In this document: positions 44,907 through 54,631 of the stretch, piece by piece
Numbering within the stretch: position 1 is the stretch's first letter
Layout: every line of letters begins with the position of its first letter
Assembly (NCBI GenBank): GCA_002371265.1
Contig: DFGT01000007.1
Span: 1-64,000 of the forward strand
DNA length: 64,000 nt
Direction: 5' to 3'
Source: Bacteroidales bacterium UBA3743
Lineage (GTDB): Bacteria; Bacteroidota; Bacteroidia; Bacteroidales; Paludibacteraceae
Notes under the pieces: generated by a model
What the model saw: the letters and a program-made list of their open reading frames with translations, nothing else
Database searches by the model: none
What the model was told of the DNA's origin: nothing
Program-made: the position numbers and the translations under genes

Positions 44907-45821
44907 TTAAAAGGTAAATTCATTACCGTCATTGCCTAAAAAAGTATTTTCAAAGATTGGTTTTGCTTCTTCCAAAAACATTTTTCTGTCTCTGTATCTT
45001 GTGGAAAAATGTCCAATCACAAGTTTTTTTGCCTCGGCAAGCGACGCGATTTTAGCTGCATCTGAGGCAGTGGAGTGAAATGTCTGTTTGGCTCTTACCC
45101 TATCCTTCTCGAGAAAAGTCGACTCATGGAACAGAATGTCCACTCCTTTTATTTTATCGACCACCTTCTCATTATAAGCTGTGTCGGAAAGATATGCGAA
45201 ACTTTTTTGTGGAGAAGGCGGTAGTGTCAGATTATTGTTCGGCACGACAATTCCGTCTGGTGTGACATAGTCATCTCCATTGAGGATAAATTTATACTGT
45301 TCAATCGGGATATTATAAAATTTGGCTTTATCAGCTCTCAGATGTCGACGGTGGGGTTTCTCACGGAAAAGGAATCCAGATGTGGGAATCGAATGTTTCA
45401 ATGGAATCGACGACACCTCTATTTTGTCATTTTCATATATAATCTCACTTGAAAAAGGTGAGAATGTTTCAAACTGCACTTTGAAATGAAGATAATTGCA
45501 AAAAAAGTCAAGTTGAGGACGCAATGCCTCCTCCAATCCTTTGTGGGAATGGATAGTGATGTCGCTACGTCTGCCAAGAAGGTCGAGCGTTGAAATCAGT
45601 CCGATCAATCCGAAACAGTGATCCCCGTGAAGATGAGAAATGAAAATATGGTTCATTCTCGAATGGTTCACACAATAGTGACGCAATGCCTGTTGGGCAT
45701 TCTCACCACAATCAATCAGAAACGTTTTTGAATTCATATTCAGAGCGTAAGCCGACTGGTTCATTTTAAGCGACGGCAAAGCGGCACACGACCCTAATAT
45801 TTTAAGAGAATTATCTTCCAT
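44907..45821 (-). CDS. rnz: Ribonuclease Z
   Basis: A 304-residue metallo-beta-lactamase-fold tRNA 3'-processing endonuclease. The metal motif is HLHGDHCFGLIG (HxHxDH), with later ligands in LSDTAYN and the terminal VIGHFSTRY (GHF/S) motif. The tRNA-binding exosite arm lies near the centre (HRRHLRADKAKFYNIP). I chose the ATG at 45821 (MEDNSLKILGSCAALP); the frame remains open to 45845, but that part sits in the terminator hairpin of ompA. The encoded tRNA here lacks CCA, so processing by RNase Z is expected to matter. Confidence 0.95.
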   Translation of the reverse strand: MEDNSLKILGSCAALPSLKMNQSAYALNMNSKTFLIDCGENAQQALRHYCVNHSRMNHIFISHLHGDHCFGLIGLISTLDLLGRRSDITIHSHKGLEEALRPQLDFFCNYLHFKVQFETFSPFSSEIIYENDKIEVSSIPLKHSIPTSGFLFREKPHRRHLRADKAKFYNIPIEQYKFILNGDDYVTPDGIVVPNNNLTLPPSPQKSFAYLSDTAYNEKVVDKIKGVDILFHESTFLEKDRVRAKQTFHSTASDAAKIASLAEAKKLVIGHFSTRYRDRKMFLEEAKPIFENTFLGNDGNEFTF

Positions 45822-45833
45822 GAGAATTGAAAT

Positions 45834-45863
45834 AAAAAGAGGCACACCGTGACGATGTGCCTC
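45834..45863 (-). terminator. Terminator after ompA-family gene
   Basis: The stem GAGGCACA (45839-45846) pairs with TGTGCCTC (45856-45863); the plus-strand A run 45834-45838 supplies a T run. It lies between the OmpA gene stop (45891) and the rnz start. Confidence 0.8.
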
Positions 45864-45890
45864 CTATTAGTATAGCTTCAAAACTTATTC

Positions 45891-47111
45891 TTACTTAGAG
45901 AAAAGCTCGATTTCTACACGACGGTTCTTAGCACGACCTGCAAGTGTAGAGTTAGAAGCAACTGGGTTAGCTGAACCATAACCCTGTGACTGGATGTTAG
46001 CAGCAGAAACTCCCTTGTTAACCAAGTAGTTCTTTACAGAAGCTGCACGATCCTTAGACAACTGAAGGTTCTTAGCTGCGTTACCTGAGTTATCAGTGTA
46101 ACCCTTAAGAGTTACAGACCACTCTGGGTGAGACTTAAGCAACATTGCAAGACCGTCTAGAGAAGAGTAAGAAGACTGCTTGATGATAGCCTTTGCTGAC
46201 TCGAACTCAAGCTGAGCGAATGCAGTCTTGATGATCTCGTCCTCTTCCTTAGTTGGAACGTAACGAACTGGCTCACGAGTAGCTCTGATATGAGAATCAA
46301 GAGAATCCTGAGTGAACTTGATCTGCTGCTGTAGCTTGTTGATTGCTACGTTCTGGTTAACGATCTGCTCCTCAAGCTTAGATGTAAGCTCCTCGCACTG
46401 ACGCTTCTGCTCCTCTAGGATTGGAGTCAAATCAGGAACTTCACACTTAGGTGCGTAATCTACCCAAGCGATGTTACGGATGTTACGATCACCACCGAAC
46501 TTGTAGCGAACCTCAAGGTTAGCACCGAAAGTTAGGTGACCACCTTCTGGATAACATGGACGCATACGGTACATTGCTGTAGCCTCCAAACCGATAGCGA
46601 AGTACTTGCTTACATTGTACTCAATCTGGCCAGCACCGTAAAGACCAACAACGAACTTGTTGTCATCAGCCATCCTGCTTGAGTTCTCCCAAACACCGAT
46701 TGTTCCTACAACTCCTGGGTTGAAGTAAACGTTAAGTTTCTGCAATCCCATGCTTCTGTATGGAGCAACGATATTAGACAAGTTGAATGAAGAATGAAGA
46801 ATGATGTCGTGGTTAACTGCATCATAAGTCTCCTGATTGTTCATTGCGTACATGTACTGCAAGCCAAGACCCCAACGAGGATTGAATGTAGCCTCAGTGA
46901 AAATTCCGAACTGACCGTTGATTGTACCTGAAAGAGTACGATCTGGCTCTGCGATAGGAGCCCATCTCAAGTAGTTAACACCACCCTTTAGACCTAGAGA
47001 CCAGTGGCAAATACCCTTTGCTGTAGCTGTATCTGCAGTTGCCTGCTCCTGAGCGAAAGCATTGCCAGCAAGTGTTGCTGCTGCTGCTAAAGCTAAAAAT
47101 TTCTTTGACAT
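45891..47111 (-). CDS. OmpA-family outer membrane protein
   Basis: A 406-residue protein with signal peptide (MSKKFLALAAAATLAGNAFAQ). An N-terminal beta-barrel of about 190 residues (alternating strands such as GICHWSLGLKGGVNYLRW and FGIFTEATFNPRWGLGLQY) is followed by a linker and a coiled coil (about 225-265: EEQKRQCEELTSKLEEQI). The C-terminal OmpA peptidoglycan-binding domain (about 290-406) includes TLKGYTDNSGNAAKNLQLSK and GYGSANPVASNSTLAGRAKN. It is a structural protein linking outer membrane and cell wall, usually very abundant. It is followed by a strong terminator. Confidence 0.95.
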   Translation of the reverse strand: MSKKFLALAAAATLAGNAFAQEQATADTATAKGICHWSLGLKGGVNYLRWAPIAEPDRTLSGTINGQFGIFTEATFNPRWGLGLQYMYAMNNQETYDAVNHDIILHSSFNLSNIVAPYRSMGLQKLNVYFNPGVVGTIGVWENSSRMADDNKFVVGLYGAGQIEYNVSKYFAIGLEATAMYRMRPCYPEGGHLTFGANLEVRYKFGGDRNIRNIAWVDYAPKCEVPDLTPILEEQKRQCEELTSKLEEQIVNQNVAINKLQQQIKFTQDSLDSHIRATREPVRYVPTKEEDEIIKTAFAQLEFESAKAIIKQSSYSSLDGLAMLLKSHPEWSVTLKGYTDNSGNAAKNLQLSKDRAASVKNYLVNKGVSAANIQSQGYGSANPVASNSTLAGRAKNRRVEIELFSK

Positions 47112-47138
47112 TTTTTATAAGTTAAAATTAGACATTAT

Positions 47139-48911
47139 TTACTTTCCTAGTTGATTCTTCAAAGCTGCCAACTGCTCGATGTCTCCAAGAGTTGTCTTCT
47201 CCAAAGTTGTTGCGGCTGCTGCCTCACTCTTCTTTGAAGCCTTCTTCTTCTTGAAATCCTTCTTCTCTTCAGTTGCACCCTCTTCGAATGTTCTGCTGTG
47301 AGAAACGATGATTCTCTTTGACTCCTTGTTGAACTCAAGAACCTTGAATGGAAGCTTCTCGTCAACCTTAGCCACTGAACCGTCCTCCTTTGTCAAGTGC
47401 TTTGGAGTACAGAAACCTTCAACTCCGTAAGGCAACATTACGATTGCTCCCTTGTCTACGATCTCTGTGATTGTTCCCTCGTGTACTGAACCCTCTGTGA
47501 AGATTGTCTCAAATACATCCCAAGGATTATCCTCAAGCTGCTTGTGACCTAGGCTCAAACGACGATTCTCTTTGTCGATCTCCAATACCTGAACCTCGAT
47601 GTCTGCACCGATAGTTGTGAACTCTGATGGGTGCTTTACCTTCTTTGTCCAAGATAGGTCTGAGATGTGGATCAAACCATCAACTCCCTCCTCGATCTCA
47701 ACAAATACTCCGAAGTTTGTGAAGTTACGTACCTTTGCAGTGTGCTTTGTTCCTACTGCATACTTAGTATCGATTGCCTCCCATGGATCTGGCTTAAGCT
47801 GCTTAACACCCAAGCTCATCTTTCTCTGCTCACGATCCAATGTCAATACTACAGCCTCAACTGTATCTCCTACTGACAAGAAATCCTGTGCGCTTCTCAA
47901 GTGCTGGCTCCATGACATCTCTGATACGTGGATTAGACCCTCTACTCCTGGAGCGATCTCAACAAATGCACCGTAATCAGTCATGACAACTACCTTACCA
48001 GTTACCTTGTCGCCAACCTTCAAATCTGCCTTCAATCCATCCCATGGATGAGGAGTAAGCTGCTTCAATCCTAGAGCAATTCTCTTCTTGTCGTTATCGA
48101 AGTCAAGGATAACAACATTGATCTTCTGATCTAGCTCTACAACCTCCTTAGGATCGTTTACACGGCCCCATGAAAGGTCTGTGATGTGGATAAGACCATC
48201 TACGCCACCAAGATCGATGAATACACCGTATGATGTGATGTTCTTAACTGTTCCCTCAAGTACCTGACCCTTCTCCAACTTAGAGATGATCTGAGACTTC
48301 TGCTGCTCAAGCTCTGCCTCGATAAGTGCCTTGTGTGAAACTACTACGTTCTTGAACTCGTGGTTGATCTTTACAACCTTGAATTCCATTGTCTTGCCTA
48401 CGAATACATCGTAATCGCGAATAGGCTTAACGTCAATCTGAGAACCTGGCAAGAATGCCTCGATGCCGAATACGTCAACGATCATACCGCCCTTAGTTCT
48501 GCACTTGATATATCCCTTGATAATCTCGTCCTTCTCCAATGCCTCGTTGACACGATCCCATGAACGTGCTGCGCGAGCCTTGCGGTGAGATAGATTCAAC
48601 TGTCCTTTCTTGTCCTCCTGGTTTTCGATGTAAACCTCTACCTCGTCACCAATCTTCAAGTCTGGATTGTAACGGAACTCATTAGTAGAAACGATACCAT
48701 CCGACTTTCCACCTACGTTCACTACGACCTCTCTCTTGTTCAAAGAGATTACTTTACCAATTACAACCTCGTTGTCCTTGATAGAGTTAAGAGTCTGGTC
48801 GTACTTTGACTCTTGCTCCTGACGCGCTGCTTCTGACAAGCTCTCGCCATTCTTGTAGCCATCCCAATCGAAGTCCTCTATAGGAGCTACATTCTTTGTT
48901 AAATCACTCAT
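47139..48911 (-). CDS. rpsA: 30S ribosomal protein S1
   Basis: A 590-residue S1 with six S1 (OB-fold) repeats. Repeats 3-6 are evident as a series of 'GTVKNITSYGVFIDLGGVDGL' and 'GKVVVMTDYGAFVEIAPGVEG' type segments near residues 225, 310, 395 and 480. The C-terminal tail is Lys/Glu/Ala-rich (TEEKKDFKKKKASKK). It brings mRNAs to the ribosome, which matters in a group where most genes lack Shine-Dalgarno sequences. It is next to, but separate from, the OmpA gene (27-base gap), and probably co-transcribed with it at times. Confidence 0.96.
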   Translation of the reverse strand: MSDLTKNVAPIEDFDWDGYKNGESLSEAARQEQESKYDQTLNSIKDNEVVIGKVISLNKREVVVNVGGKSDGIVSTNEFRYNPDLKIGDEVEVYIENQEDKKGQLNLSHRKARAARSWDRVNEALEKDEIIKGYIKCRTKGGMIVDVFGIEAFLPGSQIDVKPIRDYDVFVGKTMEFKVVKINHEFKNVVVSHKALIEAELEQQKSQIISKLEKGQVLEGTVKNITSYGVFIDLGGVDGLIHITDLSWGRVNDPKEVVELDQKINVVILDFDNDKKRIALGLKQLTPHPWDGLKADLKVGDKVTGKVVVMTDYGAFVEIAPGVEGLIHVSEMSWSQHLRSAQDFLSVGDTVEAVVLTLDREQRKMSLGVKQLKPDPWEAIDTKYAVGTKHTAKVRNFTNFGVFVEIEEGVDGLIHISDLSWTKKVKHPSEFTTIGADIEVQVLEIDKENRRLSLGHKQLEDNPWDVFETIFTEGSVHEGTITEIVDKGAIVMLPYGVEGFCTPKHLTKEDGSVAKVDEKLPFKVLEFNKESKRIIVSHSRTFEEGATEEKKDFKKKKASKKSEAAAATTLEKTTLGDIEQLAALKNQLGK

Positions 48912-48962
48912 TTTAAAAATTAAACAATTAGTCGTTAGACATTATATATAGTAATATCGCTA

Positions 48963-48970
48963 CAAAATTA
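48963..48970 (-). promoter_or_regulatory. -7 box (TAATTTTG, minus strand) for rpsA
   Basis: On the minus strand the bases read TAATTTTG, a match to TAnnTTTG. A TTG lies about 22 bases further upstream on that strand, fitting a -33 element. It is 52 bases before the rpsA ATG. Confidence 0.55.
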
Positions 48971-48999
48971 TAATTTATTTTGTACATTTCAATACAAAC

Positions 49000-51081
49000 C
49001 TATTTTTTTTTGCTAATACACAATGTATTGTTGATAAATTCTGTATGTTCTTCACAAAAAATCATCTTCAACCTGTGCATTGCTCGTGTACATGCGATGT
49101 AAAGCAAGCTTTTGTCCATCTCATCATTGTAATTCGTCTTCGTGACACTCGGTATCACCACTTCATCAAACTCCAATCCTTTAGCCATGTGCGACGTTGT
49201 CACAACTATTCCATTGGTGAATGCCTGACATCCGCTCACCAGCAATGTCGCTCTCTTCTGCAATTCTCCCAACGACTCGAAAAAGGCAATCGCGTCTTTC
49301 TCTAATTTAAATATGTATGCTGTCGACGTCGGATTGTTCACATCCACTTCCATGATCATCTCTCGCATCAGCTGGGCCTCCGCCTCTCTGCTCGACACTT
49401 CTATCAGCTGTGGTTTCTCAGTGTGTCGCTCCACAACGTCGATTTCCGAATTTCCTGAAATGCTCTTCGCTAGCTCTGTGATCTCATATCCTGATCGGTA
49501 ACTCTTGTTGAGCTTCATTATTTCGGCTTTATACAATGCTTTGCGGATATCGTCGGCGGTTGTCGAACTGTATGGGTTGACATTCTGAGCAGCGTCGCCA
49601 AGAATTGTCTTCTTGCAAGGGAATATCTTTGACAACAGACGGTATTGCACCGGTGAATAATCCTGCATCTCATCCACAAGCAGATGCTTCACACTGCTCT
49701 TCGTCTTCACTCCTTCAAGCGAGATCTTCAAATAAATCATAGGGGCGACGTCGGCATACTCCATCTTCTTGTCTTTCGTCTTCTTCAGATATTCCGGTTT
49801 GCCAAGCCACTCATACATATCTTTATATACAGCAGCGTCGGATCCAAGATGAAGCATTTTCTTCAATTCCGCGCGCACTTTTCGCATCTCTTCCGTCGTC
49901 AGTATCCGACGGAATGATATCTTAAACTCGTTCTTGATGTCGTTTGCAATCAGTTCCAGACGCTGACGGATAGGCAGTCTGTCGTGTGAATGGAATTTTT
50001 CCAATATCCATTCTTTGGCGACGGGAATGATTCCCACTACAATATCCTCTGGCTGGAAACAGGTATTCTCAAGATGAACCAGATATTTATCCAGCAACTG
50101 GACAAACTCGAATGTGGCTTTGAATTTAGTTCGTTCTATTGTGGCAGCATTTTTATTTTCAAGCAAATCGTTCACCTGCTCGAAGAATGTCTGGAATTTC
50201 ACTTTGCCATCAAGCAGCTCAGAGAGAAGCTCCTCCATTCCACACTCCTTGATTGTCTCCTCTCCCAATTCTGGCAACACATTGGAGATATAGTCGGCAA
50301 ACACTTTGTTTGGCGAGATGATCAGGATGTCATCCGATGTGATCTGCCCCTTAAACCTATATAATATGTATGCCACTCGATGGAGAGCTATCGACGTCTT
50401 TCCTGAGCCAGCCACTCCTTGGATTATAAGATTGTGCGACTCCTCATCACGGATAATTGCATTTTGCTCTCGCTGGATTGTGGCGACGATATTCTTCATT
50501 CGCTCGTCCGACGTGGTGCTGAGTTCCTTCTGCAGCAGCTCATCGTCAATGTTTATGCTGTTCTGAATCATAAACTCCATAATGGAGTTGCGGATTCTGA
50601 ACTGACGTTTGAACTCTATCATTCCGTCGATTCTTCCAACCGGAGACTCATAATAAGCTTTTCCGAAGTCGAAGTCGTAAAACATTGTAGATATCGGAGC
50701 ACGCCAGTCGTATATCAGATTTCGCTTGCTTTTTGAATCATAAAGAGAATGGATGCCAACATATAAAGAAGAGGCTTCATCCTCACCGTCGGCACGGAAA
50801 TCTATTCGTCCGAAATACGGCACAAGCTTCATCCTTTTCAGGCGACGCTTCGTATTCTCCATCTCCTCCGCGCTCATGGCAGCCTGCGTCACATAGTTTC
50901 GCGTCGCACTTTTTTCCGCACGGTCGAGTTCGGACAGGTTTTCCCACAAATACTCCTTGAACGCCTTCATATCCTTCACCTGCTGGTGGATAAAGGCATC
51001 AATACCCAGAATCATATCATCAATAAATTCCAGCACCGACTTCAGATAACGTCGTTCATCAGCTTCAGTTGGGTTCAGCAT
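49000..51081 (-). CDS. HelD-like superfamily 1 ATPase (UvrD-related)
   Basis: A 693-residue UvrD-like SF1 ATPase of the HelD/HelR type. HelD proteins remove stalled or drug-bound RNA polymerase from DNA. A long N-terminal coiled coil (about 1-90, ending ENTKRRLKRMKLVPYFGRID) precedes Walker A GVAGSGKTSIALHRVAY (about 222-238), Walker B HLLVDEMQDYSPVQY (about 468), and the C-terminal SF1 motifs LNKSYRSGYEI and HMAKGLEFDEVVIP. The FGRIDF-type segment near 100 is usual in HelD. A classical UvrD helicase role is less likely given the coiled coil. Confidence 0.88.
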   Translation of the reverse strand: MLNPTEADERRYLKSVLEFIDDMILGIDAFIHQQVKDMKAFKEYLWENLSELDRAEKSATRNYVTQAAMSAEEMENTKRRLKRMKLVPYFGRIDFRADGEDEASSLYVGIHSLYDSKSKRNLIYDWRAPISTMFYDFDFGKAYYESPVGRIDGMIEFKRQFRIRNSIMEFMIQNSINIDDELLQKELSTTSDERMKNIVATIQREQNAIIRDEESHNLIIQGVAGSGKTSIALHRVAYILYRFKGQITSDDILIISPNKVFADYISNVLPELGEETIKECGMEELLSELLDGKVKFQTFFEQVNDLLENKNAATIERTKFKATFEFVQLLDKYLVHLENTCFQPEDIVVGIIPVAKEWILEKFHSHDRLPIRQRLELIANDIKNEFKISFRRILTTEEMRKVRAELKKMLHLGSDAAVYKDMYEWLGKPEYLKKTKDKKMEYADVAPMIYLKISLEGVKTKSSVKHLLVDEMQDYSPVQYRLLSKIFPCKKTILGDAAQNVNPYSSTTADDIRKALYKAEIMKLNKSYRSGYEITELAKSISGNSEIDVVERHTEKPQLIEVSSREAEAQLMREMIMEVDVNNPTSTAYIFKLEKDAIAFFESLGELQKRATLLVSGCQAFTNGIVVTTSHMAKGLEFDEVVIPSVTKTNYNDEMDKSLLYIACTRAMHRLKMIFCEEHTEFINNTLCISKKK

Positions 51082-51186
51082 AGTCGTAACAATCGTAAAA
51101 ATTATATCATCCGTAATGCGGGGCCAAGCCTTGCGCCTGCCCCATGCTCATATATGACGCAAAATTAGCCAATCATATACAATTGT

Positions 51187-51222
51187 AAAAAAGAAAGAGC
51201 ACTCAAATTAATTAAGTGCTCG
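51187..51222 (-). terminator. Terminator after DUF3276 gene
   Basis: The stem GAGCACT (51197-51203) pairs with AGTGCTC (51215-51221), and the plus-strand A-rich run 51187-51196 gives a T-rich stretch for the minus strand. It lies 10 bases past the stop codon. Confidence 0.7.
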
Positions 51223-51231
51223 AAATTTATT

Positions 51232-51540
51232 TCATTCTTCTGTCTGACGCCTCTCTATACCATTTTCTTTGTTTACTCTGTCAATAAAGGAAGTCACCTC
51301 AGACAGACCATTTGCGAACTTTTCGAAATCCTCCTTATAAAGGAAAATTTTGTGTTTCTCAAACGAAACCTGAGACTCATCATCCCCCACTTTTTTCTTA
51401 CTCTCTGTAATCGCGAGAAACAACTCACCCCTACGATTCTTCTTTACATCAAAATAGTAGATCCTCTTTCCCGCCTTCACCGCTTTGGAAAAAACGATTT
51501 CTAAATCGTTTTTGTCCTTAAAATCCTTATTTTCTTCCAT
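51232..51540 (-). CDS. DUF3276 / PUR-alpha-like nucleic-acid-binding protein
   Basis: A 102-residue protein of the DUF3276 family, structurally related to PUR repeats that bind single-stranded DNA or RNA; the family is typical of Bacteroidetes and spirochaetes. Recognisable segments are IVFSKAVKAGKRIYYFDVK (about 10-28), GELFLAITESKKK (about 33-45) and HKIFLYKEDFEKFANGLSE (about 62-80). It is monocistronic, with its own terminator. The cellular target is unknown. Confidence 0.88.
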   Translation of the reverse strand: MEENKDFKDKNDLEIVFSKAVKAGKRIYYFDVKKNRRGELFLAITESKKKVGDDESQVSFEKHKIFLYKEDFEKFANGLSEVTSFIDRVNKENGIERRQTEE

Positions 51541-51938
51541 ATCGTAAAATATCTATCACAAAATTATTACATTAATGAAACAAGCCAAAAGTCAATAATA
51601 TTTTTTTTGTTTCATTTGTGAAAAAATGTAAAAATATGAGGTAAATCACGCATAAATACATTCATTTGGGCCATTTTTAACCAATATGAGAATTAAAATT
51701 CAGTTTTTCTCGACATATTGACAACCCATTTTTTCGTATCACACATTATTACATCTTCAAATTTTTCCGCAAGATATGAAATTCTGTTAATTTTCACGTG
51801 TTTTTATGACATTTTTGTTACAAAAATTAGCAAATCAGCATCATAAATAATTCAGCTATTAATGTGAATGATATTGTCGAAATGCCAACATTATCTATTT
51901 TTTCCAAAAAACTAATTGTAAGTTAGGCGTACAAAGGT
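51541..51938. other. AT-rich gene-free region upstream of thrS
   Basis: About 400 bases without a reading frame on either strand. It must hold the divergent promoters of the DUF3276 gene and thrS, and perhaps a thrS leader, but I could not find a convincing riboswitch or attenuator. Confidence 0.5.
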
Positions 51939-51946
51939 TATCTTTG
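51939..51946 (+). promoter_or_regulatory. -7 box (TATCTTTG) for the thrS operon
   Basis: TATCTTTG fits the TAnnTTTG consensus, with a TTG (51916-51918) about 21 bases before it as a possible -33 element. The start codon of thrS lies 41 bases downstream. Confidence 0.6.
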
Positions 51947-51987
51947 CGACGTTTTAAGTAGACTACATTTGTAAGTAGAGAAAAAAA

Positions 51988-53928
51988 ATGGTAAAAATTA
52001 CATTCCCAGACGGTTCCGTTCGTGAATTTGAGAACGGCGTCACAGGTTATCAGATCGCAGAGAGCATCTCTTCACGTTTGGCACAGGACGTGCTGGCGAT
52101 CAGCGTAAACGGAGAGACAAGAGACTTGAATCGCGCAATCAACGAGGATGCGGCTATCAAGTTGTTCAAATTTGAAGACGAAGAGGGTAAGCACACATTC
52201 TGGCATACTTCAGCCCACTTGATGGCCCAGGCAATCCAGATGCTTTATCCAAACGCAAAATTCGGTATCGGACCAGCTATTGAAAACGGTTTCTACTACG
52301 ATATCGATTTCGGCGACATCACATTGAAAGAGTCGGATTTCGCAGCCATCGAAAAGAAGATGATGGAAATCGTTGCGACAAAGCAGACCCTAACTCGCGT
52401 CGACATCTCAAAGGCAGACGCAATGAAGATGTTCGAGCAGAGAGGCGAAGTATATAAGACTGAGTTGATCAGCGAGCTTGAAGACGGAAAGATCACCCTA
52501 TACGAGCAGGGAAGCTTCACAGACCTTTGCCGTGGACCACACTTGAAAGATGTGTCTCCAATCAAGGCAGTCAAGATCACTTCTCTTGCAGGAGCATATT
52601 GGAGAGGCGACGAGAAGAGAAAGCAGCTTACTCGTCTTTACGCCATCACATTCCCTAAGAAGAAGATGCTCGACGAGTATCTTGAACTTTTGGAGGAGGC
52701 TAAGAAGCGCGACCACAGAAAGATCGGCAAGGAGATGGAATTGTTCATGTTCACAGACATGGTGGGCAAAGGACTTCCAATGTGGCTTCCAAAGGGAACA
52801 GCTCTTCGCTTGCGTCTGGAGGATATGCTAAAGAAGATTCAAAAAAGATTCGGCTACCAGCAGGTAATCACTCCTCATATCGGAAACAAGAACCTATACG
52901 TCACTTCAGGACACTGGGATCACTACGGTGAAGACAGCTTCCGTCCTATCGAGACACCAGAAGAGGGAGAAGTATACATGCTTAAGCCAATGAACTGCCC
53001 TCACCACTGTATGATCTTCAAATATCAGCCACGTTCATACCGTGACCTACCTTTGCGTCTTGCAGAGTTTGGTACTGTATATAGATATGAGCAGAGCGGT
53101 GAGCTTCACGGATTGACACGTGTACGTTCGTTTACACAGGATGACGCGCACTTGTTCGTACGTCCAGACCAGGTAAAAGAGGAGTTCATGCGTGTGATGG
53201 ACATCATCGGAATCATCTTCAAGGCTTTGAATTTCGACAATTTCGAGGCTCAGATTTCATTGAGAGATCCAAACAACACCACTAAATATGTAGGAACAGA
53301 GGAGAACTGGAACAAAGCGGAGCAGGCGATCATCGAGGCATGCAAGGAGAAAGGAATGCCAGCACGCGTTGAATATGGCGAGGCAGCGTTCTACGGACCT
53401 AAGCTCGACTTCATGGTGAAGGATGCTCTTGGACGCCGTTGGCAGCTAGGAACAATCCAGGTGGACTACAACTTGCCAGAGAGATTCGGTCTTGAATATG
53501 TAGGAGAAGACAACCAGAAGCACCGTCCAGTGATGATCCACCGTGCACCATTCGGATCTATGGAAAGATTCGTAGCCGTGTTGATCGAGCACACAGCAGG
53601 AAAATTCCCATTGTGGCTGACACCAGACCAGGTAGCAATCCTGCCAATCAGCGAGAAGTACAACGACTACGCAAGAAAGGTACAGGAGTATTTGGACTCT
53701 AAAGATGTGAGAGCCATCGTCGACGACAGAAACGAGAAAATCGGAAGAAAAATCCGCGACAATGAGATCAAACACATCCCTTACATGTTGATTGTAGGAG
53801 AGAAAGAAGCAGAAAATGATGAAGTTTCTGTAAGAAAACAGGGCGAAGGTGATAAAGGTTCAATTAAATTTACTACATTTGCCGAGAATTTGAATGCAGA
53901 AGTGGCTCAAATGTTGAGCGAATTCTAA
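51988..53928 (+). CDS. thrS: Threonyl-tRNA synthetase
   Basis: A 646-residue synthetase. An N-terminal TGS domain (MVKITFPDGSVREFENGVTG) is followed by the editing domain with HTSAHLMAQAIQMLYP (about 72-87; the metal-linked HxxxH), the class II catalytic core (motif 2 EFGTVYRYEQSGELHGLTRVR; zinc ligands in MNCPHHCMI), motif 3 near IHRAPFGSMERFVAVL, and the C-terminal anticodon-binding domain from about 540. It is the first gene of thrS-infC-rpmI-rplT. Confidence 0.98.
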   Translation: MVKITFPDGSVREFENGVTGYQIAESISSRLAQDVLAISVNGETRDLNRAINEDAAIKLFKFEDEEGKHTFWHTSAHLMAQAIQMLYPNAKFGIGPAIENGFYYDIDFGDITLKESDFAAIEKKMMEIVATKQTLTRVDISKADAMKMFEQRGEVYKTELISELEDGKITLYEQGSFTDLCRGPHLKDVSPIKAVKITSLAGAYWRGDEKRKQLTRLYAITFPKKKMLDEYLELLEEAKKRDHRKIGKEMELFMFTDMVGKGLPMWLPKGTALRLRLEDMLKKIQKRFGYQQVITPHIGNKNLYVTSGHWDHYGEDSFRPIETPEEGEVYMLKPMNCPHHCMIFKYQPRSYRDLPLRLAEFGTVYRYEQSGELHGLTRVRSFTQDDAHLFVRPDQVKEEFMRVMDIIGIIFKALNFDNFEAQISLRDPNNTTKYVGTEENWNKAEQAIIEACKEKGMPARVEYGEAAFYGPKLDFMVKDALGRRWQLGTIQVDYNLPERFGLEYVGEDNQKHRPVMIHRAPFGSMERFVAVLIEHTAGKFPLWLTPDQVAILPISEKYNDYARKVQEYLDSKDVRAIVDDRNEKIGRKIRDNEIKHIPYMLIVGEKEAENDEVSVRKQGEGDKGSIKFTTFAENLNAEVAQMLSEF

Positions 53929-53979
53929 GATTCAAGAATATAACAAGATAATTAATAACTATTTAAGGAGGATATTGCT

Positions 53980-54594
53980 ATCGCAACTCAACCATTTTTC
54001 AAGAAGCCAAAGACTGCTGATACAGCAGCGCCAGGCAACAAACCCGCACAAAGTCCTAGAGACAACAAGGGTACTCAGAAAGAGCAGGCTCACAAAATAA
54101 ACGACGAGATCAGAGCCAAAGAGGTTCGTTTGGTAGGCGACAACGTAGAGCAAGGAGTGGTTTCATTAGAAAAAGCACTTCAGATTGCTGACGAATTGGA
54201 GCTTGACTTAGTTGAGATTTCACCGAACGCAGAGCCACCTGTTTGTAAAGTTATTGATTATCAGAAGTTCCTTTACCAGCAGAAAAAGCGTGAAAAGGAA
54301 TTGAAGTCAAAGCAGGTGAAGGTTGTAGTCAAAGAGATAAGATTCGGTCCTCAGACTGATGACCACGACTACGAATTCAAACTTCGCCATGCGATTGAGT
54401 TCTTGAAAGAGGGAGCCAAGATAAAGGCATTCGTATTCTTCAAGGGACGTTCCATCCTATTCAAGGAGCAGGGAGAGGTGTTGCTACTTCGCTTTGCCAA
54501 CGATTTGGAAGAGTATGGGAAGGTGGATCAGATGCCATTGCTTGAAGGAAAGAGAATGATCATCACGCTTTCTCCAAAGAAAAAGACCAAGTAA
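53980..54594 (+). CDS. infC: Translation initiation factor IF-3, non-AUG start
   Basis: A 204-residue IF-3. The conserved N-domain starts at HKINDEIRAKEVRLVGDN and the C-domain includes KEIRFGPQTDDHDYEFKLRHAIEFL. An ATG lies at 54130, but that is inside the conserved N-domain; no ATG, GTG or TTG start precedes it in frame after the thrS stop. The best start is ATC at 53980, eight bases after a perfect AAGGAGG, giving (M)ATQPFFKKPKTADT. ATT at 53974 is in frame but only two bases from that Shine-Dalgarno. AUU/AUC starts underlie the known infC autoregulation in other bacteria. Confidence 0.92.
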   Translation: MATQPFFKKPKTADTAAPGNKPAQSPRDNKGTQKEQAHKINDEIRAKEVRLVGDNVEQGVVSLEKALQIADELELDLVEISPNAEPPVCKVIDYQKFLYQQKKREKELKSKQVKVVVKEIRFGPQTDDHDYEFKLRHAIEFLKEGAKIKAFVFFKGRSILFKEQGEVLLLRFANDLEEYGKVDQMPLLEGKRMIITLSPKKKTK

Positions 54595-54631
54595 AAATAC
54601 TAGGTATAAAGGTTAATTAAAAATTAAAAAA

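Noticed and set aside
54130..54594. infC starting at the ATG at 54130
   Set aside because: This would remove the start of the conserved N-domain (INDEIRAKEVRL), which is present in frame upstream behind a strong Shine-Dalgarno.
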